64,000 nucleotides of DNA from Sciscionella marina DSM 45152. GTDB lineage: Bacteria; Actinomycetota; Actinomycetes; Mycobacteriales; Pseudonocardiaceae. Under the pieces are notes generated by a model. The model had not been told where the DNA came from and made no database searches. It saw only the letters and a list, made by a program, of their open reading frames with translations. The stretch is from the NCBI RefSeq assembly GCF_000379465.1, contig NZ_KB905425.1, forward strand, positions 205,163-269,162. The letters are read 5' to 3'. Below, piece by piece: positions 47,742-54,525 of this stretch (the stretch's first letter is position 1; each line of letters starts with the position of its first letter). The position numbers were made by a program, and so were the translations under genes.

Positions 47742-48479
47742 CTACTCGGCCTGCCATTCGTAGGAGACCTCGAACCGGTTCGCGGGCATCACCAGATAGC
47801 TGACCTGGACCGGCTTCTTCGCGATCGCCACCCGTTCCAGGGCGAGCACGAGCCCGACCGATCCGCCGAAGTGGCCGCGTTCGGCCTCGGTGGCCATCCG
47901 GGAGCTCACCGTCTCGCGGAACTTCGTCGGCTGATGCCCCGCTTCGGTCAGCCGCGCGGTGACCCCGCCCTCGCCGGTGTCGGTCTTCTCCAGCGCGGTG
48001 CGCCTGGTGACCGCGCGCGGCAGGTACGTGGTGTGCAGCTGCACCGTGGATTGCTCGTCCCTGGCCACCTGGACGCGCACCGTGACCTCGACCCCCTGCT
48101 CGATCCCCAGTGCTTCGGCGACCATCCGGTCCGCGGGTTCGAAGCGCACCTCGGTGGTGGTGTGCTTGAAGTTCTTGCTCGCGGTGTCGGCGAGCGCGTC
48201 ATCCCGGGTCACCGCCTTCACGCCCTTGACCTTGCCGCCGGCGAGCCGGTGCAGGCGCAGCGGACGTTGGGGGTCGGCGATGGTGCTCCCGATGCCGTGC
48301 ACCGAGACGATGAGCCCCTCATTGCGCAGATCCGCGAGGGCTTTGCGCAGTGTCATGCGGGACACGTTGTACTCGGCGGAGAGCTCGTTCTCCGGCGGCA
48401 GGCGGTCGCCGACGCGCAGTTGCCCGGACCTGATCCGGGCGCGCAGGTCGACGACGATGTTGCCGTACTTCGCGGCCAT
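47742..48479 (-). CDS. GntR-family regulator with UTRA domain (HutC subfamily)
   Basis: 245 residues. The GntR winged helix is at about 1-70 (KYGNIVVDLRARIRSGQLRVGDRLPPENELSAEYNVSRMTLRKALADLRNEGLI), followed by the UTRA ligand domain from about 90 (the ending VQVSYLVMPANRFEVSYEWQ is typical). The ligand is unknown. It is downstream of a conspicuous 12-bp palindrome and divergent from an unknown gene at 48654, which may be its target. Confidence 0.9.
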   Translation of the reverse strand: MAAKYGNIVVDLRARIRSGQLRVGDRLPPENELSAEYNVSRMTLRKALADLRNEGLIVSVHGIGSTIADPQRPLRLHRLAGGKVKGVKAVTRDDALADTASKNFKHTTTEVRFEPADRMVAEALGIEQGVEVTVRVQVARDEQSTVQLHTTYLPRAVTRRTALEKTDTGEGGVTARLTEAGHQPTKFRETVSSRMATEAERGHFGGSVGLVLALERVAIAKKPVQVSYLVMPANRFEVSYEWQAE

Positions 48480-48571
48480 AGCTGCTCACTCTACTGATGC
48501 CTCCATTCAGGTGGTCTTCCCCCGTAGCCCATGGCGTGTCCGCCAATCGTCCCCATATAGTTGCCGTCGCC

Positions 48572-48583
48572 TATAGATCTATA
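48572..48583. promoter_or_regulatory. 12-bp perfect palindrome between gntR and the unknown gene
   Basis: TATAGATCTATA, extended by GG/CC on one side, lies in the 174-base divergent region. HutC-type GntR repressors commonly bind GT-rich palindromes with TATA-like cores, so it is a good operator candidate. It could also overlap a -10 element. Confidence 0.5.
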
Positions 48584-48653
48584 CCACTGATTGCTCGGTG
48601 GTTCGCAAGAGAAGTCACCTCTCCGTGGAGTGCGTGGCAGAACGGGACACAAC

Positions 48654-49073
48654 GTGGTGGAACCGAAACCGGAGAACGCCGGGGATCCGCAGCTCGAGGA
48701 GGACGAGCGCGTGCGGCAGGCACGCACGATACACATCGACAGGGCGGAGGTCATCGCGCGCTGGCGCAGGTACGCGCGCTCCGAGGAATGTCATGCCCGG
48801 CTGATGCGCGAGGCACGGGAGCAGCCGTTCGACCAGTTGCGGGACACCCGCGCGCAGGTGCGCCGCGCCGCCGCCGAACTGCTCGCCGAGCGGCAGGACA
48901 TCGCGGAGGCTGCGCGGGCGATGATGGCGCGGGTACAGCAGCTCTACATCCTGGAGCCGCCGCTGCTGGGCTTCGACGAGGCGATGATCGCCTACACCCA
49001 GGCGCGCACCTGGCAGGCGTGTGCGCTGGAGCTCGCACCCGACCTCAAACCCATCCAGCCCTGCTGGAACTAG
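48654..49073 (+). CDS. unknown helical protein divergent from gntR
   Basis: About 139 residues from the GTG at 48654 (GTG 48657 is equivalent; an ATG at 48591 would add 21 residues with no family features). It is charged and helical throughout: EEDERVRQARTIHIDRAEVIARWRRYARSEECHARLMREA and AQVRRAAAELLAERQDIAEAARAMMARVQQLYIL. Two cysteines are present, at the CHARL and ACALEL segments. No membrane segment and no recognised family. The context suggests control by the divergent GntR regulator. Confidence 0.55.
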   Translation: MVEPKPENAGDPQLEEDERVRQARTIHIDRAEVIARWRRYARSEECHARLMREAREQPFDQLRDTRAQVRRAAAELLAERQDIAEAARAMMARVQQLYILEPPLLGFDEAMIAYTQARTWQACALELAPDLKPIQPCWN

Positions 49074-49137
49074 CGGTTGTTCGAGACTTGCGCGGCGGTG
49101 TGGGTGGCGGGGCGAGCTGCTTGGGTGGTTGGAGCGG

Positions 49138-50535
49138 CTACGCCGCTCGGAAAAGACGCGTGCGGTTGAGGAGCAGGGCGATCACCGCGATGAGCACGCA
49201 GAGCACCGCGGCGAGCAGCATGCCGAGGTGCATGCCGGTGATGAGCGTGCCTGCCCCGGTGGCGAAGGCGCCGAGGGTGGCGATGCCGAGCGTGATGCCG
49301 AACTGCCTGCTGACGTTCACCGTGGCCGCGGCCGTCCCGGCCTGCCGCTGCCCGGCGACGCTGACCGCGAGGATGTTGACCGGCCCGATGGAGAGCCCGT
49401 TGCCGATGCCGAGCAGCACGAACAACAGGCTCAGCAGCGCGGTGTTCGTGTGCGCGTCCACGGTGAGCAGACCGAGCAGCGCGCCGGCGTCGACCAGATA
49501 ACCGAGCACGAGCAGCCGCGCGGCCCCGAACCGCGCGGTCAGCCTGCCGACGAGCACATTGCCCGCGCCGACCGCGAGCACATAGGGCAGGAACTGCACC
49601 CCGGCGAGGATCGCGGAGAGTCCGCGGCCCTGCTGCAGGTACACCGACAGGATGAAAAACGGGCTGTTCGCGGCGAAGCCCTGACCGAAACCGGCGATCA
49701 CCGCGGAGCGGAAGACCGGTTCACCGAACAACGACACCGGGAGCATGGGATGACTGGAACGGCGTTCGGCGAGCACGAACACCGCGCCGAACACGAGGGC
49801 GACCGCGAGCGGAACGAGTACGGACACATCGGCCCAGCCCGCGTGCCCGGCGTTGATCACGGCGAAGGTCAGCGCGAACAGCCAGATCATGGCCAGCAGC
49901 TGGGTGAGCGGGTTGAGCGGCCGGTTCTCCCGGATCGCCCGGACACCACGGCGGCCGAGCACGCACAGGGCGAGCACGAAGATCCCGATCGGCACATTGA
50001 TCCAGAAGTTCACCGGCCAGCCGAACCGTTCGGTGAGGATGCCGCCGAGGATGGGCCCGAGTGCGAGCGCGACGCTGGTGGAAAGGGCCATCCAGGCGAT
50101 CATTTTCGCGCGCCGCACGGGATCCGGGTAGAGCTGGGCGAGCAGCGCGAGCGCCCCGGGAACGGTGACGCAACCACCGAGGCCCTGCAGCACCCTGCCG
50201 AACAGCAGCACGCCGACCGTTCCGGCGAGCGCGCACACCACGGAGCCGATGGTGAACAGGGCGACCCCGCAACCGAACACCCGCAACCGGCCGAACCGGT
50301 CGGCGAACAGCCCGCCGGTGATCGTCGCCGCGCACAGCACGAGGGTGAACGAGTCGATGACCCAGGAAGCGCCGGAGAGCGTCATGCGCAGATCCGCGCG
50401 GATCGCGGGAGCGGCGAGCACGACGATGCTGGTGTCCAGCAGCACGATGAAGCTGGACCCGAAAAGGGCGATGAGAATGGGAATCGGGGCGCGGCTGAGC
50501 TGTTGCCGGTTGTCCAGCGCGGTCTTCTCGGTCAT
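49138..50535 (-). CDS. MFS multidrug exporter, DHA2 (14-helix) family
   Basis: 465 residues with about 14 membrane helices. DHA2 signatures are LDTSIVVLAAPAIRADL in helix 1, FADRFGRLRVFG in the helix 2-3 loop, GRVLQGLGGCVTVPGALALLAQ in helices 4-5 (motif C-like P-x-x-G), and later WPVNFWINVPIG. It exports hydrophobic drugs or dyes by proton antiport. The ATG at 50535 lies 9 bases from the divergent MerR start, so both are controlled from the same short region. Confidence 0.9.
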   Translation of the reverse strand: MTEKTALDNRQQLSRAPIPILIALFGSSFIVLLDTSIVVLAAPAIRADLRMTLSGASWVIDSFTLVLCAATITGGLFADRFGRLRVFGCGVALFTIGSVVCALAGTVGVLLFGRVLQGLGGCVTVPGALALLAQLYPDPVRRAKMIAWMALSTSVALALGPILGGILTERFGWPVNFWINVPIGIFVLALCVLGRRGVRAIRENRPLNPLTQLLAMIWLFALTFAVINAGHAGWADVSVLVPLAVALVFGAVFVLAERRSSHPMLPVSLFGEPVFRSAVIAGFGQGFAANSPFFILSVYLQQGRGLSAILAGVQFLPYVLAVGAGNVLVGRLTARFGAARLLVLGYLVDAGALLGLLTVDAHTNTALLSLLFVLLGIGNGLSIGPVNILAVSVAGQRQAGTAAATVNVSRQFGITLGIATLGAFATGAGTLITGMHLGMLLAAVLCVLIAVIALLLNRTRLFRAA

Positions 50536-50544
50536 GCTCGAAGC

Positions 50545-51021
50545 GTGTCGTCTCAAGCTGACTTGAAGTCAAGCCTTCCGATCGGTGCCGTCGCGCGACT
50601 GCTCGAGGTGCCGACCTCGACGGTGCGCTACTGGGAGGAGCGCGGACTGGTCTCGGCGAGTTCCCGGCGCGGCGGGGTCCGCTATTACGACGCGGACGCG
50701 CAGCACCGGCTCTCCGCGGTGAAACTGTTGCAGCAGAGCGGAATGCTGACCCTGGACGACCTGGATGCCTTGCTGTCCCCGAGTTCGCCGGGCACCTGGC
50801 GGGACACCATCGACGCGCGGATCGCCGAGGTGGACGCCCAGTACGAACGGCTGCGCAAGGCGCGCGAGTATCTGGCGCACATTCGCGGCTGTACGCGCCG
50901 CGACCCGATCGCGCACTGCTCGGTGCTGCGCAAGTGGACGAACACCTTGCTGGGCAGGGCCTGCCAGACAGGGGAAGGAGCGGATTCCCCGGCACAGGAA
51001 AAGCCCCCATCGGCGGAATGA
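50545..51021 (+). CDS. MerR-family transcriptional regulator
   Basis: 158 residues. The MerR winged helix reads LPIGAVARLLEVPTSTVRYWEERGLVSASSRRGGVRYYDADAQHRLSAVKLLQQSGM, followed by the long dimer helix (about 100-130) ending IRGCTRRDPIAHCSVLRKW with two spaced cysteines but no SoxR-type Fe-S group. It most likely activates the divergent DHA2 exporter on binding a drug. The start is the GTG at 50545, or possibly the TTG at 50563, which would place the operator fully upstream. The gene ends in a strong terminator hairpin. Confidence 0.88.
   Translation: MSSQADLKSSLPIGAVARLLEVPTSTVRYWEERGLVSASSRRGGVRYYDADAQHRLSAVKLLQQSGMLTLDDLDALLSPSSPGTWRDTIDARIAEVDAQYERLRKAREYLAHIRGCTRRDPIAHCSVLRKWTNTLLGRACQTGEGADSPAQEKPPSAE
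50553..50573. promoter_or_regulatory. overlapping MerR/SoxR-box-like operators
   Basis: TCAAGCTGACTTGA (50553-50566) is an inverted repeat matching the SoxR-box core CAAG-N4-CTTG, and CTTGAAGTCAAG (50562-50573) is a second inverted repeat. On the minus strand TTGACT is followed by a 19-base spacer and CACGCT, 6 bases from the exporter ATG. The long spacer is characteristic of MerR-activated promoters. Confidence 0.7.
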
Positions 51022-51037
51022 TCGCGCCGATGGGGGC
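51003..51037. terminator. strong hairpin terminator between merR and DUF1416
   Basis: GCCCCCATCGGC (51003-51014) and GCCGATGGGGGC (51026-51037) make a 12-bp perfect stem with an 11-base loop. It overlaps the last codons of merR and would stop transcription from both convergent operons. Confidence 0.85.
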
Positions 51038-51057
51038 CGGGGGAAATGCTTGGTGGC

Positions 51058-51345
51058 TCAGCCGACCGCGATCGGGACCTGGTGCAGCCCAGGACCCTGC
51101 GCGGTCACCGAGGCCTCGCCGTTCCCGGTGCGGTGCAGCGCGCGCACCGTCCAGGTGCCCGGCGCGGCGTAGAACCGGAAGTCGCCGTCCGCGGAGGCCT
51201 GGACCTCGCCCGCGAATTCGCCATCGGCGTTGAGCAGCCGGACGTAGGCGCCGCCGACCGTCTTGCCGGCGAGCACGACCTGACCGTTCGTGTCGATATC
51301 GGCGGGGGTAGCCGTCTGCACGGGCGCGCCGCAGCCGTCACTCAT
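51058..51345 (-). CDS. DUF1416 family protein of the sulfur operon
   Basis: 95 residues from the ATG at 51345. It starts MSDGCGAPVQTATPADID and continues as a small beta-sandwich (VVLAGKTVGGAYVRLLNADGEFAGEVQASADGDFRFYAAPGTWTVRALH), the DUF1416 pattern. In actinobacteria it nearly always follows the thiosulfate sulfurtransferase gene, here with an ATGA overlap. The conserved Cys5 might carry persulfide; that is inference. Confidence 0.9.
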   Translation of the reverse strand: MSDGCGAPVQTATPADIDTNGQVVLAGKTVGGAYVRLLNADGEFAGEVQASADGDFRFYAAPGTWTVRALHRTGNGEASVTAQGPGLHQVPIAVG

Positions 51346-52181
51346 TTTCCGTCTCCCGTCTCGATGGGTACACCGACGAGCGAGCCGTATTCCGTCCACG
51401 ACCCGTCGTAGTTCTTCACATCCGCCAGCCCGAGCAGCTCGTGCAGTGCGAACCAGGTGTGCGAGGAGCGCTCACCGATGCGGCAGTAGGCGATGGTGGG
51501 CTTGGACTCGTCCAGTCCCTCCGTCTTGTAGAGCTCGCGCAGTTCGTCATCGGACTTGAAGGTGCCGTCCTCGTTCGCGGCCTTGGCCCACGGCACGTTG
51601 AGCGCGCTCGGGATGTGGCCCGCACGCTGGGCGGCCTCCTGCGGAAGGTGCGCGGGAGCGAGCAGCTTTCCGCTGAACTCGTCCGGGGAACGCACATCCA
51701 CGAGGTTCTTGGTGTTGATCGCCTCGACGACCTCATCGCGGAACGCGCGGATCGAGGTGTCCGGGGTGCTCGCCTTGTACTGGGTCGCCGGACGGTTCAC
51801 CTCGCCCTTGTCCAGCGCGCGCCCGTCGAGCTCCCACTTCTTGCGGCCGCCGTCGAGCAGCTTCACGTTGTCGTGCCCGTACAGCTTGAAGTACCAGTAG
51901 GCGTAGGCGGCGAACCAGTTGTTGTTGCCGCCGTAGAGGATCACCAGGTCGTCATTGCTGATTCCCTTGGCGGACAACAGCTTTTCGAACCCGTCCTGGT
52001 CCACGAAGTCGCGCCGGACCGGGTCCTGCAGTTCGGTCTTCCAGTCGATCTTGACCGCACCGGGAATGTGCCCGCCGTCGTAGGCAGTGGTGTCCTCGTC
52101 GACCTCGGCGAACACCACCCCGGTGGTCTGGAGGTTGTTCTCGGCCCATTCGGTCGAGACAAGAACGTCTTCACGGCTCAT
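51342..52181 (-). CDS. thiosulfate sulfurtransferase (rhodanese, SseA/CysA type)
   Basis: 279 residues with two rhodanese domains. The N-terminal domain (about 10-130) is inactive; the C-terminal domain has the active loop CRIGERSSH beginning at C233, preceded by TIAYCRIGE, as in mycobacterial CysA/SseA. It passes sulfur from thiosulfate to cyanide or a protein acceptor. It is second in the operon leader-DUF4395-sulfurtransferase-DUF1416, so it is probably controlled by cysteine or sulfur supply through the leader at 52787. Confidence 0.93.
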   Translation of the reverse strand: MSREDVLVSTEWAENNLQTTGVVFAEVDEDTTAYDGGHIPGAVKIDWKTELQDPVRRDFVDQDGFEKLLSAKGISNDDLVILYGGNNNWFAAYAYWYFKLYGHDNVKLLDGGRKKWELDGRALDKGEVNRPATQYKASTPDTSIRAFRDEVVEAINTKNLVDVRSPDEFSGKLLAPAHLPQEAAQRAGHIPSALNVPWAKAANEDGTFKSDDELRELYKTEGLDESKPTIAYCRIGERSSHTWFALHELLGLADVKNYDGSWTEYGSLVGVPIETGDGK

Positions 52182-52231
52182 CGAAAAATCTCGCTCTCTT
52201 GCGTTGGACGCAGGCCTTGTCGGAACAGGCC

Positions 52232-52672
52232 TCAATGGGAAGGGGATATCCGGTGCAGCAACAGGTACATCCGGCAGCCGAGGCAGAATCCGAACGCCGC
52301 GTTGAGCAGTGCGGCGATCAGCGCCAGCGCCGTCGCGACCAATCCGAGCCAATTCAGTCCGGTGAGGAATCCGGCGAGGCCGACCGCGGCGAACACGAAT
52401 CCGACCGACTGTGCGAACCGCAGCGGCGGAGTCGGTTCCCGTTCCGTGGGCGGGGAGAGCCGGGGGGCGACCAGGGTGCGGAACACCCAGGAATAGGGGC
52501 TGTAGCGGAGGCCGGCGAAACCGCCGATCGCGAAGACCAGCAGCTGCGCCGCGAGCAGCCACCACCACTGGGTCAGGAGCACGACGGCGAGCACCACGGT
52601 CGTCACCCACGCGGCGAACCGCGGCCCGCGCACGTCGACGGGCTGCTCACGCGTGGCTGTCTGCTCCGACAC
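52232..52672 (-). CDS. DUF4395 membrane protein of the sulfur operon
   Basis: 146 residues with four membrane helices (about 22-40, 41-56, 88-108 and 110-128). The C-terminal GFCLGCRMYLL holds a C-x-x-C at the membrane edge, the conserved feature of DUF4395. It may exchange or move sulfur for the sulfurtransferase; this is unproven. The GTG start has a strong AGGAGG 5 bases upstream, and that site can pair with the end of the leader peptide gene. Confidence 0.88.
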   Translation of the reverse strand: MSEQTATREQPVDVRGPRFAAWVTTVVLAVVLLTQWWWLLAAQLLVFAIGGFAGLRYSPYSWVFRTLVAPRLSPPTEREPTPPLRFAQSVGFVFAAVGLAGFLTGLNWLGLVATALALIAALLNAAFGFCLGCRMYLLLHRISPSH

Positions 52673-52736
52673 CCCAGCCTCCTACAAGCCTGACTCGAAC
52701 AGGGACGAATAGGTCGAGTCAACGACACAGGCTGGA
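52673..52736 (-). promoter_or_regulatory. translational attenuator between leader peptide and DUF4395
   Basis: On the minus-strand RNA, CCAGCCT within the last codons of the leader (52735-52729) can pair with AGGCTGG (52680-52674), which includes the Shine-Dalgarno AGGAGG of DUF4395. Between them lies a 7-bp hairpin, GACTCGA/TCGAGTC, next to a second copy of AGGCT that could compete for the same partner. A ribosome stalled at the leader's Cys codon would cover CCAGCCT and free the ribosome-binding site. Confidence 0.65.
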
Positions 52737-52787
52737 TGCCACGCGGCGGTAGTCCACCACGCGTCGCCGGGTCAGATGCCTGTGCAT
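52719..52787 (-). CDS. 22-residue leader peptide of the sulfur operon
   Basis: From the ATG at 52787 the frame reads MHRHLTRRRVVDYRR then ends VASSLCR and TGA. This basic peptide with a final Leu-Cys-Arg matches the 'putative leader peptide' group found ahead of actinobacterial sulfur-assimilation genes. A TAGCCT -10 element 7 bases upstream and the lack of a ribosome-binding site indicate a leaderless mRNA. Related mycobacterial leaders with Cys codons act as cysteine-responsive attenuators. The Cys codon lies next to the sequence able to sequester the DUF4395 ribosome-binding site. Confidence 0.8.
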   Translation of the reverse strand: MHRHLTRRRVVDYRRVASSLCR

Positions 52788-52794
52788 GAGCACA

Positions 52795-52800
52795 AGGCTA
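52795..52800 (-). promoter_or_regulatory. -10 element of the leaderless leader-peptide mRNA
   Basis: On the minus strand TAGCCT (52800-52795) fits TAnnnT and stands 7 bases before the ATG of the leader peptide, the spacing of leaderless promoters. It lies inside the 63-base gap after the thioredoxin-like gene, so the sulfur operon has its own start. Confidence 0.6.
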
Positions 52801-52850
52801 GGGGAGATCGGCCGGATACGGGCAGTGCGTCCAGAACCTGGGATGGTTGT

Positions 52851-53258
52851 TCATGCGAACTGCCGAGCGCACTGTTCCCGCAGGGTTTCCGGCACCGGCA
52901 GGCCGCTGAACCGGAATAACTCGGCGCCGCGCGGATCCACGGCGAGCGTGGTCGGGGTGCTCGTCACCCGCAGCGCGGTGGCCAGTTCGGGGCGATCGGT
53001 GACGTCCAGTTCCACATGCCGGACCGAGTCGTTCTCCTCGGCGAACCGCTCGAGCGTGCCGCGGGCCCTGCGGCAGTCCGCGCAGAACTCGGTGGAGATC
53101 TGGACCAGGGTCACCCCGGTCCCGGCGAGCAGTTCACGCACCGCTTCGGGAACCGTCCCGGTGCGCGCCGCGCGCACCTTTCCCGAGCGTGCCCGCAGCA
53201 GCGCACCGGCGAGTACGGCGAGAACCACCGCGCCGAGCAGGACCCACACACCCGTCAT
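52851..53258 (-). CDS. membrane-anchored thioredoxin-like protein
   Basis: 135 residues. One N-terminal membrane helix (about 3-22) is followed by a basic turn and a thioredoxin fold with the active site FCADC (C59, C62), the cis-Pro in TSTPTTLAV and a C-terminal strand/helix. Orientation is most likely Nin with the domain inside, given RARSGKVRAAR after the helix. It lies just upstream of the sulfur operon and may reduce its proteins. ATG start. Confidence 0.88.
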   Translation of the reverse strand: MTGVWVLLGAVVLAVLAGALLRARSGKVRAARTGTVPEAVRELLAGTGVTLVQISTEFCADCRRARGTLERFAEENDSVRHVELDVTDRPELATALRVTSTPTTLAVDPRGAELFRFSGLPVPETLREQCARQFA

Positions 53259-53315
53259 GGGGAGGCCGAACGTCCTGCCAGGCGCCGCTATTCCCTCGGT
53301 GTCACCCGATGGGGT

Positions 53316-53798
53316 TCAGCCCGCCAGCTGGGCCTGCCACATCCAGCGGGCCTTCTCCAGTTCCCGCGCGATCTCGATGAACAGGTCCTGGGTGACCTGG
53401 TCGCTCTTCTCGGTCTCCTCGATACGGGCGCGCATCCGATCGATGACGCTGGTCAGGGCGGCCACGACGGCCTCGATGACCGCGCGGTCCTGATGCCAGT
53501 CCGCATCGAGGTTCTCGACCCCGGAGCCCGAGGCCACGGTCTGCGCGCGCCCGTCGACCGGGACACCGATCGCGGCGGCACGCTCGGCGACCTCGTCCGC
53601 ATAGTTGCGTGCGGTGTCCACCAGTTCGTCGAGCTGGAGGTGCACGGTGCGGAAGTGTTCGCCGACCACGGTCCAGTGAGCCTGCTTGCCGAACAGGCTG
53701 AGGTCGATCAGATCGAGCAGCGCGCTGCTCAGCGTGGCGCCGGTGATCTCGGTCTCCGCCTGGCCGATCGGGCTGGTGATGGGCTTCGTGCTGGTCAT
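53316..53798 (-). CDS. dps: Dps-family DNA-protecting ferritin
   Basis: 160 residues from the ATG at 53798. The four-helix ferritin fold includes the dimer-interface ferroxidase residues seen in GKQAHWTVVGEHF (H) and LDELVDTARNYADEVAERAAAIG (D/E), plus a C-terminal helix REL.EKARWMWQAQ. Dps dodecamers store iron and protect DNA from peroxide. The basic N-terminal tail needed for DNA binding is short. An inverted repeat stands just upstream and is a likely operator. Confidence 0.92.
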   Translation of the reverse strand: MTSTKPITSPIGQAETEITGATLSSALLDLIDLSLFGKQAHWTVVGEHFRTVHLQLDELVDTARNYADEVAERAAAIGVPVDGRAQTVASGSGVENLDADWHQDRAVIEAVVAALTSVIDRMRARIEETEKSDQVTQDLFIEIARELEKARWMWQAQLAG

Positions 53799-53818
53799 TG
53801 GCGCACTCCTCATCTTGT

Positions 53819-53833
53819 TTGGAATGGTTCCAA
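53819..53833 (-). promoter_or_regulatory. inverted repeat upstream of dps
   Basis: TTGGAA-TGG-TTCCAA is a perfect 6+3+6 inverted repeat 21 bases upstream of the dps ATG in an A/T-rich stretch. It overlaps the last bases of the next gene's 3' flank, so the dps promoter lies here. The binding factor is unknown. Confidence 0.6.
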
Positions 53834-53834
53834 T

Positions 53835-54449
53835 TTATTCAACGAGTCCGGACGCCCGGTTTGTTCCCGGCTCGAGCCGCCCGCAGAGCAGGAGCACCAG
53901 CCGCTGGGCCGGTGCGCGGTAGGGCTGTCCCTTGCCGAACCGCCAGTCTAAGTCCTGTGCACGCAGTTCGGTATCGCTGAGCTCGGTGCCGAAGAACGCG
54001 TAGCGGTCCGGGACGAGCGTGTCGAGCACCATGCGCAGCCGGTCGAGCGGGACCCGCCGGTCGATGCCGAGCGCGAGCGTGATGTCCAGGCCGTGGACCA
54101 CGTCGTGGGTGAGCGCGCCCTCGAGCAGCCCGCCAGGGTGCCAGGGATGCCGCGCGTTCTCCCGCAGCGAGCTGGTGAGCTCGGCCGGGGTGAGGCGGGC
54201 GGCGTCCCGGCGGGCCCACTCGTCCGCGGCACGGTTCACCTCCCCCGGACTCGGCAGCGCTCCCAGCGGGTAATCGTGCTCACCGTGCCGGAAGGCCAGC
54301 GTCATATGCGCGACCACCTCGCGCACCCGCCAGCCCGTGCACAGCGAGGGGGCATCCCACTGCTGTTCGGTGAGATCGCTCAGCAGCTCGGCGAGCTCGA
54401 TGCGTTCGGCGGCGATGGCGTCCTGAATGGGTGCGTCCTGAATGGGCAT
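53835..54449 (-). CDS. mycothiol-dependent maleylpyruvate isomerase-type (DinB-like) protein
   Basis: 204 residues. The N-terminal MDMPI/DinB four-helix motif reads ERIELAELLSDLTEQQWDAPSLCTGWRVREVVAHM with its metal His (VAHM) and the later ALTHDVVHGLDI, giving the three-His site of the family. Characterised relatives use mycothiol to isomerise maleylpyruvate; many paralogues have unknown thiol-transfer roles. The start is preceded by two copies of a 15-base unit, giving a PIQDA-PIQDA repeat at the N-terminus. Confidence 0.82.
   Translation of the reverse strand: MPIQDAPIQDAIAAERIELAELLSDLTEQQWDAPSLCTGWRVREVVAHMTLAFRHGEHDYPLGALPSPGEVNRAADEWARRDAARLTPAELTSSLRENARHPWHPGGLLEGALTHDVVHGLDITLALGIDRRVPLDRLRMVLDTLVPDRYAFFGTELSDTELRAQDLDWRFGKGQPYRAPAQRLVLLLCGRLEPGTNRASGLVE
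54418..54447 (-). repeat. 15-bp tandem duplication inside the MDMPI-like gene start
   Basis: GCGTCCTGAATGGGT (54418-54432) is followed by GCGTCCTGAATGGGC (54433-54447). The repeat encodes PIQDA twice near the N-terminus. It looks like a recent slippage event that keeps the frame. Confidence 0.6.
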
Positions 54450-54525
54450 GGCCTGCTCCCGTGATCGGCGATCGGTTCGCCGTACCGACGAGGGAGCGGG
54501 GCCCGATCGGGACGGGTGTGCCCGC

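Noticed and set aside
50545-51021. MerR-family protein named SoxR because of the operator
   Set aside because: The operator resembles a SoxR box, but the protein has only two widely spaced cysteines and lacks the C-x2-C-x-C-x5-C cluster motif of SoxR.
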